DNA of 11,193 nt, from NCBI GenBank assembly GCA_007130265.1, contig SLST01000128.1:1-11193 (forward strand), written 5' to 3'. Below are positions 6,484 to 11,193 of this stretch, piece by piece. This DNA comes from Spirochaetales bacterium (lineage in GTDB: Bacteria; Spirochaetota; Spirochaetia; DSM-27196; SLST01). The position numbers and the translations under genes are program-made. The number at the start of each line of letters is the position of its first letter. The stretch's first letter is position 1. The notes under the pieces were generated by a model, which saw only the letters and a program-made list of their open reading frames with translations, was not told the origin of the DNA and ran no database searches.

Positions 6484-8646
6484 ATGACCAACGCACACGC
6501 AGACTTCTACATCGCCCCCGACGGAAGCGACGCCAATCCGGGGACCTGGGCGCAGCCGTTCGCCTCGCTCGAGCGCGCACGAGTCGCCGTGCGGGAGCTG
6601 ATCGCCCGCCGTCGAGACGACGACGTCACGGTGCTCCTGCGCGGCGGCACCTACCACATGAACGAGACCGTCGTCTTTCACCGGGAGGATGGCAGGGATG
6701 AGGGCCGACGCATTACCTACGCCGGGTACCCCGGCGAGGAGGCGGTGCTGAGCGCCGGGATGCCCGTCACGGGGTGGCGCCGCTACGACGCGGCCCGCGA
6801 CCCGGACGGCTTCGCGCCGGAGGCCCGTAAGCATCTCTGGGTCGCAGACTCGCCGGCCGGGTCTTCCGCAGGGACCGCCGCTCGGGTGAACGCGCTCTAC
6901 CGCGGGACGCAGCGCCTGCCGCGCGTCCGGGGCGCGGGTTTCGCCGCGCTCGCCGACGACTCCCGTGCGCCGGACGACGAGTTCTTCTTCGACCACATGA
7001 TCCTGCCCGACGGCGTAGTCCCGGCCGGCGCCTCTCCCGCCGGCGGTGAGCTCGTGGTCATCCCTCGCAACACCTGGACGATGAACATCCTGCCCGTCGC
7101 CGAATGGGACGAGGAGAAGCGCCTGCTTCGAACCGGCGCTCCGTGCACCTACCCGCTGCTTCCGAACCGGCGGGAAGAGTCGGTCTGGCTCGAGAACCTG
7201 CCGTGGCTGCTCGACGGCCCGGGCTGGCTCACGGGCCCCGACGGCGCCGTCTACTACTGGCCTGAAGACGACGAGCAGCCCGACGGCATCGTCGCGGCCG
7301 CTTGTACCGAGCTCATCCGCGTTGAAGGTGAGATCGACTACGACGGTCCGCACGACCAGCCGGTTCGCGGGATCTGGTTCTCGAACCTCACTCTCCGTCA
7401 CGGGGCCCGCTATCCGTGGTACGGGCAGAGCGGCTGGGGCGTCCAGCACGACTGGGAGGCCTTCGACCGGCCCACCGCGCTGATTCGCTTCCGCGGCGCC
7501 GAAGCGTGCGGCGTCCGCGGCTGCGAGATCCACGCCTCCGACGGCGCGGCGATCCGCCTTGACCTGCACGCGCAGCGGATCTCCGTGTGCGACAACCGCA
7601 TCCACGACATCGGCGGGTGCGCGGTGCTGCTCGCCGGCTACGGGCCGGGTACGAAGGACGTGAACCGCGGCAACATCGTCTGCAACAACCACATCCACCA
7701 CACGGGACGGGTTACCTGGCACGCCCCGGCGATCTTCGCCTGGCAGAGCGGGCACAACCGCATCGCGCACAACCTGGTGCACCATACGCCGTACAGCGCG
7801 ATCGTGGCGACCGGCCGGATCCACTGGGACAGGAGCGGGAGGCGCGAGTGCTCGCGGACGATTCGGTGGCCGGAGGTGGAGACCGTGCTCGGCCCCGCCT
7901 ACGAGAAGCCGGTCTGGCATCAGGCGTGGAAGGCGGACTGGGAACGCCGCGAGCCGCTGCTGCATTCGCGCGGCAACGTGATCGAGCGCAACGATATCCA
8001 CCACGTGATGGAGGTGATGGGCGACGGCAACGGGATCTACATCTCCGGCGCCGGAGGCGGCAATGTGGTGTCGGCGAACCGGGTGCACACCTGCCCGAGC
8101 CCGAGCATGGCGGAGGGCATCCGCTGCGACGACGACCAGTTCGACACGCTGATCGCAGACAACCTCATCTACGGACTCGGCGGTTTCGCCACCGGGATCA
8201 CGATAAAGGGAGTCACCACGATCGTGCGCAATGTGATCGCTTGCCCGTCGGTGGAGAAGACCCGCCGCGGGATGATCTCGCTCGAGGTGGGGCCGCTGAC
8301 GGACACCGTCGTACGCGGCAACGTCATCCTCGCGACCGCTGCCGCCCAGGCCTTCTACTACCAGGGACCGCGCATCCACGGTACCGGCCCGGAGCCGCTC
8401 CTGCGTGACTGCCGGGCCGACGGAAACATCTACTGGAATACCGCGGAGCCGGCGCTTGCCGAACAGCACCTCGAGCGAGAGTGCGTATTCGGAATCGAGA
8501 TCTCAAGCCGCGCCGTCGACCCCGGCTTCGTCGACCCGGACGCAGGGGACTTCCGTCTGAGGCCCGATGCACCCGCCCGTGAGCTCGGCATCAGCGAGGA
8601 CCCGGCCGGCGGGGCAGGGCTCTTGCCGCCCAACGCGGTCCCGTAG
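6484..8646 (+). CDS. Right-handed parallel beta-helix protein, probable glycan-acting enzyme
   Basis: This 720-residue protein opens with FYIAPDGSDANPGTWAQPF (8-26) and SLERARVAV (28-36), the typical start of large parallel beta-helix proteins of the pectate-lyase-like fold, including glycoside hydrolases such as family GH141. Residues 365-650 hold at least eight coils with an Asn ladder, such as CDNRIHDIG, CNNHIHHTG, AHNLVHHTP, ERNDIHHVM, SANRVHT, ADNLIYG, VRGNVIL and DGNIYWN. GDGNGIYISG and EGIRCDDDQFD are acidic turns that could hold catalytic residues. The middle section has many Trp residues suited to sugar binding. There is no signal peptide, so it is probably cytoplasmic. I chose ATG 6484 because the protein begins naturally there; an in-frame GTG at 6403 would add a Pro/Ala-rich stretch with no support. 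The fold is secure. The reaction (hydrolase, lyase or epimerase) and substrate are not. Confidence 0.88.
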   Translation: MTNAHADFYIAPDGSDANPGTWAQPFASLERARVAVRELIARRRDDDVTVLLRGGTYHMNETVVFHREDGRDEGRRITYAGYPGEEAVLSAGMPVTGWRRYDAARDPDGFAPEARKHLWVADSPAGSSAGTAARVNALYRGTQRLPRVRGAGFAALADDSRAPDDEFFFDHMILPDGVVPAGASPAGGELVVIPRNTWTMNILPVAEWDEEKRLLRTGAPCTYPLLPNRREESVWLENLPWLLDGPGWLTGPDGAVYYWPEDDEQPDGIVAAACTELIRVEGEIDYDGPHDQPVRGIWFSNLTLRHGARYPWYGQSGWGVQHDWEAFDRPTALIRFRGAEACGVRGCEIHASDGAAIRLDLHAQRISVCDNRIHDIGGCAVLLAGYGPGTKDVNRGNIVCNNHIHHTGRVTWHAPAIFAWQSGHNRIAHNLVHHTPYSAIVATGRIHWDRSGRRECSRTIRWPEVETVLGPAYEKPVWHQAWKADWERREPLLHSRGNVIERNDIHHVMEVMGDGNGIYISGAGGGNVVSANRVHTCPSPSMAEGIRCDDDQFDTLIADNLIYGLGGFATGITIKGVTTIVRNVIACPSVEKTRRGMISLEVGPLTDTVVRGNVILATAAAQAFYYQGPRIHGTGPEPLLRDCRADGNIYWNTAEPALAEQHLERECVFGIEISSRAVDPGFVDPDAGDFRLRPDAPARELGISEDPAGGAGLLPPNAVP

Positions 8647-8657
8647 CCTCACTCCGT

Positions 8658-8682
8658 GGTCTCACGCCGGGGTCTCACGCCG
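8658..8682. repeat. 13-base tandem duplication across the M14 gene stop
   Basis: GGTCTCACGCCG occurs at 8658-8669 and again at 8671-8682, a period of 13. The second copy contains the minus-strand TGA stop of the peptidase gene (8675-8677). It fills most of the 28-base gap between the two convergent genes and looks like a slippage duplication. Confidence 0.7.
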
Positions 8683-9838
8683 TACCCGCGGACTCGAGGT
8701 AGACCCTGATCGCGCGCGCGAGGTCGCGGCCGAGTAGCCGCGCGGTCCCCGCGTTGACTTCCTGGCCGCCGGCGTTCGCATACGGGATCTCCAGCGACGT
8801 GCCGAATGCTATGCCCGGCAGCCCGGAGGTCCAGGAGGCGCAGCTCTTTCCGGACCCGTAGTTCGCCCTCGTGTTCCAGCCGCGGCCGAACGCGAGGTTG
8901 TCGAACGCCGCGTAGCGCAGCGGGCCGCGTTGGTTCTCTTCGAGCGTCTCGGCGTAGCCGCAGACCTGCTGCCAGTTCCGCCGGTCCTCCCCACCGACGA
9001 AGTAGATGACCTCGTTGGTCTCGCCGCCCTTGATGTACGGGCAGTGCAGATCGAGCGCGATGCGCAGCTTCTCTCCAGACCACTCCGGTACCCGCCGCTT
9101 GAGCGCGGCGACCGTCGAGTAGATCGGCTGCTCGCCATAGTCCCGGTTGTGGTCGTGGGGCCGTCGATTCTTCCCCTGATCTCCCTGCTCCACGCCGTCC
9201 TTGTCCATGAACGGAACCGCCATGATCTCCACGTTCGCCCGGTACCATTCGCCAAGCCCGTCCGGTCCAAGGGCGCTCTCGAGGATTCCTTCGAGCGCGT
9301 ACGACGCGAGCGACTCGCAGCAGTGATGCCGGGCGGTGACGAGAATCCTGTGCCGCGGCGCACCGTCGAGACGTCCGACGTGGAGGACCTCCGCCTCCCG
9401 GCCGCCTTCGGTCCGGCAGAGTGTCTCGCAGCGCATTGCCTCTTCATCCTCGTGACGGTGGAGAAACCTCTGGAGGTCGCGCTCGAGGTACGGTATCGCC
9501 ATGCAGAAGCGTGCCTCCGCGTGCGCGTCTGAGAAGGTGAACGAGAACGACGGCCCGGCCGCCGCGGTCGCGCCGAGCCAGACCCAGCGCTCACCGCCGT
9601 CGACGCTGCAGGCCGGTCCCCGCGCGCCAATCACGTCGCCGTTGGTGAAGCTGAACTCCATCCGCCGTCCCGCGGCGCCTCGAACGCGGAAGCCCCAGTA
9701 GAACCAGTTGCCCTCCGTCTCGCGCAGGTCCTGCCTCAGGTGCACGCGGTCGCCCGTCCGCCGCTCGACGATGACGTTGCCGCCGGGGAAGTCGCCGTCG
9801 ATCACCACTCCGTCGTCGTACGACCAAATTCTCTGCAT
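8675..9838 (-). CDS. M14-family zinc carboxypeptidase-like protein
   Basis: This is a 387-residue protein with the two-part layout of cytosolic-type M14 carboxypeptidases. An N-terminal beta-sandwich-like region (1-120, with NWFYWGFRVRG at 44-54) is followed by the catalytic domain. Zinc ligands are His172 and Glu175 in HHCCES (the family HxxE) and His265 in LDLHCPY. Asn231-Arg232 in DHNRDYGE match the substrate-carboxylate site, and Glu350 in SLEIPYA is the likely catalytic glutamate. PFMDKDGVEQGDQ corresponds to the family's PxxNPDGV segment. No signal peptide is present. I chose ATG 9838 because AGGAGG (9846-9851) lies 7 bases upstream; the frame extends to 9961 but that part has no recognisable content. 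Cys173-Cys174 between the two zinc ligands is unusual, since Pro-Gly is common there. It should remove C-terminal residues from peptides or modified amino-acid conjugates. It is divergent from the S9 peptidase. Confidence 0.9.
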   Translation of the reverse strand: MQRIWSYDDGVVIDGDFPGGNVIVERRTGDRVHLRQDLRETEGNWFYWGFRVRGAAGRRMEFSFTNGDVIGARGPACSVDGGERWVWLGATAAAGPSFSFTFSDAHAEARFCMAIPYLERDLQRFLHRHEDEEAMRCETLCRTEGGREAEVLHVGRLDGAPRHRILVTARHHCCESLASYALEGILESALGPDGLGEWYRANVEIMAVPFMDKDGVEQGDQGKNRRPHDHNRDYGEQPIYSTVAALKRRVPEWSGEKLRIALDLHCPYIKGGETNEVIYFVGGEDRRNWQQVCGYAETLEENQRGPLRYAAFDNLAFGRGWNTRANYGSGKSCASWTSGLPGIAFGTSLEIPYANAGGQEVNAGTARLLGRDLARAIRVYLESAGTA

Positions 9839-9859
9839 GGCAGCTCCTCCTCCGGACCC

Positions 9860-9889
9860 ATCGTGTTCATGCATCTGCATGCATGTCAA
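9860..9889 (-). promoter_or_regulatory. Candidate M14 gene promoter with internal ATGCAT repeats
   Basis: On the minus strand a perfect -35 TTGACA (9889-9884) is followed by an 18-base spacer and a weak -10, CACGAT (9865-9860). The spacer holds two copies of the palindrome ATGCAT (9869-9874 and 9879-9884) spaced 10 bases apart, about one helical turn. A protein bound there would block or reshape the promoter. The -10 box matches only three of six positions. Confidence 0.4.
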
Positions 9890-9925
9890 CGTCGCCCGAA
9901 CGCCGGTCCAGGCTCCTTCACGGCC

Positions 9926-9954
9926 TTGACCCCTCGTTTCGCGCGTGCGAAGCT
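9926..9954 (+). promoter_or_regulatory. Weak candidate promoter of the S9 peptidase gene
   Basis: TTGACC (9926-9931) is a good -35 match, but 17 bases on the hexamer is GAAGCT, a poor -10. An inverted repeat TTCGC-N4-GCGAA (9938-9951) lies between the -35 box and the gene and could be an operator. The position upstream of the ATG at 9973 is suitable; the -10 is not convincing. Confidence 0.25.
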
Positions 9955-9972
9955 CGACCATCAGGAGTCGGT

Positions 9973-11193
9973 ATGCAGGTAGATCTCATCCCCCGTTCAG
10001 TGCTGTTTGGGAATCCCGACCGCGCGATGGTCCGCATCAGCCCGGACGGGCGCCACATCGGCTGGCTCGCACCGCTCGAGGGCGTGCTGAACGTCTGGGT
10101 CGCCCCGCGAGACTACCTCGACGCGGCGCGCGCGGTGACCCGCGACACCGGACGCGGCATCCGCTTCTTCGCCTGGGCGCACAGCTGCGAGCACCTCCTC
10201 TACATCCAGGATAGGGACGGTGACGAGAACTGGCGCATCTACCGCGCGAATCTCGACGGCAGTCCCAACGTCGACCTGACCCCCTTCGACGGGATTCAGG
10301 CCCGCATTCAGCAGTTGAGCGCTGACTATCCGCACGAATGCCTTATCGCGCTCAACACGCGATCGCCGCGGTTCCACGACATCCACCGGCTCGACATCCT
10401 CACCGGCGAGCTCGCGCTCGTCCTCGAGCACGACCGTTTCGTACAGATCCTGACCGACCATCGCTTCGCCGTCCGCGAAGGGTACGAGATGACTGCCGAC
10501 GGCGGGGTCGCCGTCTTCCGGTACGAGGACGGCTCCTGGGTGCATGCCGACGCGGTACCGCCGGAAGACTCGATGACGACGGGCACGATCGGCTACGATC
10601 GTGCCCTCACGACCGTCTACATGACCGACAGCCGCGGGCGCGACACCTCCGCGCTCTTCGCGATCGACGTCGGAAGCGGCGAGCGAACGCTCCTCGCCCA
10701 AGACGCTCGGGCGGACGTCGCGGACCTCATCCGCCACCCGCGCGACCTCCAGGTGCAGGCCGCCGCCTTCGACTACGAGCGCAAGAGCTGGCAGATCATC
10801 GATCCTTCCATCCGCGAGCATCTCGAGCACCTTGCGACGGTCACCCGCGGCGACGTGGAGATCGCCTCCCGCTCGCTCGACGACCGGTACTGGACCGTCG
10901 CGTTCGCGGTGGACAACGGCCCGGTGCCGTACTACCTCTACGATACGCAGACCAAAGCGGTGCAGCTCCTCTTCACGAACCGCTCCGCGCTCGAAGGGCT
11001 GCCGCTCGTGCCCATGCACCCGGCGACGATCAGGACCCGCGACGGGCTCGACATGGTCGTCTACTACTCGCTTCCGGCCGGAGCCGATCCGGACGGTGAC
11101 GGAGTGCCCGATGCGCCGGTTCCTCTCGTGCTCCATCCGCACGGCGGGCCCTGGGCGCGCGACCACTGGGGGTTCGACTCGATGCACCAGTGG
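9973..11193 (+). CDS. S9-family prolyl oligopeptidase-like peptidase, 3'-truncated
   Basis: The frame is open from ATG 9973 to the right edge (407 residues, no stop). AGGAG (9963-9967) lies 5 bases upstream and fixes the start. Residues 1-345 form the N-terminal beta-propeller, with the usual RISPDGRHIGWLAP opening and repeated blade turns such as AWAHSCEHLLYIQD, SADYPHECLIAL and SLDDRYWTVAF. The alpha/beta-hydrolase domain begins near residue 360 and shows LPAGADPDGDGVPDAP and then HPHGGPWARDHWGFDS, with HGGPW at 390-394, the oxyanion-hole segment of S9 serine peptidases. The catalytic Ser, Asp and His lie beyond the window. The product should cleave short peptides. I see no signal peptide (MQVDLIPRSVLFGNP), so it is probably cytoplasmic. 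DPDGDGVPD resembles a calcium-binding loop but is common at this place in the family. It shares its control region with the divergent M14 gene. Confidence 0.93.
   Translation, partial: MQVDLIPRSVLFGNPDRAMVRISPDGRHIGWLAPLEGVLNVWVAPRDYLDAARAVTRDTGRGIRFFAWAHSCEHLLYIQDRDGDENWRIYRANLDGSPNVDLTPFDGIQARIQQLSADYPHECLIALNTRSPRFHDIHRLDILTGELALVLEHDRFVQILTDHRFAVREGYEMTADGGVAVFRYEDGSWVHADAVPPEDSMTTGTIGYDRALTTVYMTDSRGRDTSALFAIDVGSGERTLLAQDARADVADLIRHPRDLQVQAAAFDYERKSWQIIDPSIREHLEHLATVTRGDVEIASRSLDDRYWTVAFAVDNGPVPYYLYDTQTKAVQLLFTNRSALEGLPLVPMHPATIRTRDGLDMVVYYSLPAGADPDGDGVPDAPVPLVLHPHGGPWARDHWGFDSMHQW

Noticed and set aside
6356..6580. N-terminal extension of the UROD-like protein to an ATG at 6580
   Set aside because: The extension is Arg/Gly/Trp-rich, overlaps the start of the divergent gene, and has no family similarity. 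A good ribosome site supports GTG 6355.
6373..8469. A 698-codon open frame on the minus strand opposite the beta-helix gene
   Set aside because: It is antisense to a gene with clear fold motifs, its translation is Arg/Val/Ala-rich with no recognisable domain, and long antisense frames are expected at this G+C content.
9839..9961. N-terminal extension of the M14 protein to an ATG at 9961
   Set aside because: It would cover the divergent promoter region and has no conserved content; AGGAGG is correctly spaced for ATG 9838.
9997..11187. A 396-codon minus-strand frame opposite the S9 peptidase
   Set aside because: The plus strand encodes a clear propeller and hydrolase start with a good ribosome site. 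The antisense translation has no domain I recognise.
1..11193. Defence system, CRISPR array, transposon or prophage
   Set aside because: I saw no spaced repeats, terminal inverted repeats, transposase, integrase or phage structural genes on either strand.

Overview
This is a high-GC bacterial window (roughly two-thirds G+C by eye) holding seven protein genes packed closely on both strands. I see no RNA genes, insertion sequences, CRISPR arrays or phage genes. Several genes have good Shine-Dalgarno sites. The ValS at the left edge belongs to the class with the motif WDDNGLPTERRVQNYF, which I know from high-GC Actinobacteria and some other phyla, including some spirochaetes. The beta-helix protein, UROD-like methyltransferase and M14 peptidase are of kinds common in environmental heterotrophs such as Spirochaetota and Lentisphaerae-like bacteria. 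I cannot name the phylum from this window alone.

Layout, left to right. (1) 3-2627 (+): valyl-tRNA synthetase, cut at its 5' end by the window edge. (2) 2713-3240 (+): a 175-residue protein with its own promoter and strong ribosome binding site, resembling the DUF4032 region. (3) 3262-4290 and 4277-5050 (+): an overlapping ATPase/permease pair forming a two-gene ABC-2 type exporter. (4) 5114-6355 (-): a uroporphyrinogen-decarboxylase-superfamily protein, convergent with the exporter across a G+C-rich inverted repeat. (5) 6484-8646 (+): a right-handed parallel beta-helix protein, probably a carbohydrate-active enzyme, transcribed divergently from gene 4. (6) 8675-9838 (-): an M14-type zinc carboxypeptidase, convergent with gene 5. 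(7) 9973 to the right edge (+): an S9 prolyl-oligopeptidase-family peptidase, divergent from gene 6 and cut off just after the start of its hydrolase domain.

The left third is housekeeping plus transport. The right two-thirds looks like an accessory catabolic region: a possible corrinoid or methyl-transfer protein, a glycan-acting beta-helix enzyme and two peptidases. None of the last four has an obvious N-terminal signal peptide, so they probably act in the cytoplasm on imported oligomers. Regulation would centre on two divergent intergenic regions, 6356-6483 and 9839-9972.

I did not find a convincing undescribed multi-gene system. The more interesting signals are small: start-codon anomalies at the ABC ATPase and the UROD-like gene, a possible leaderless promoter at the beta-helix gene, and operator-like repeats inside the M14 promoter. 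No gap between genes exceeds 135 bases.
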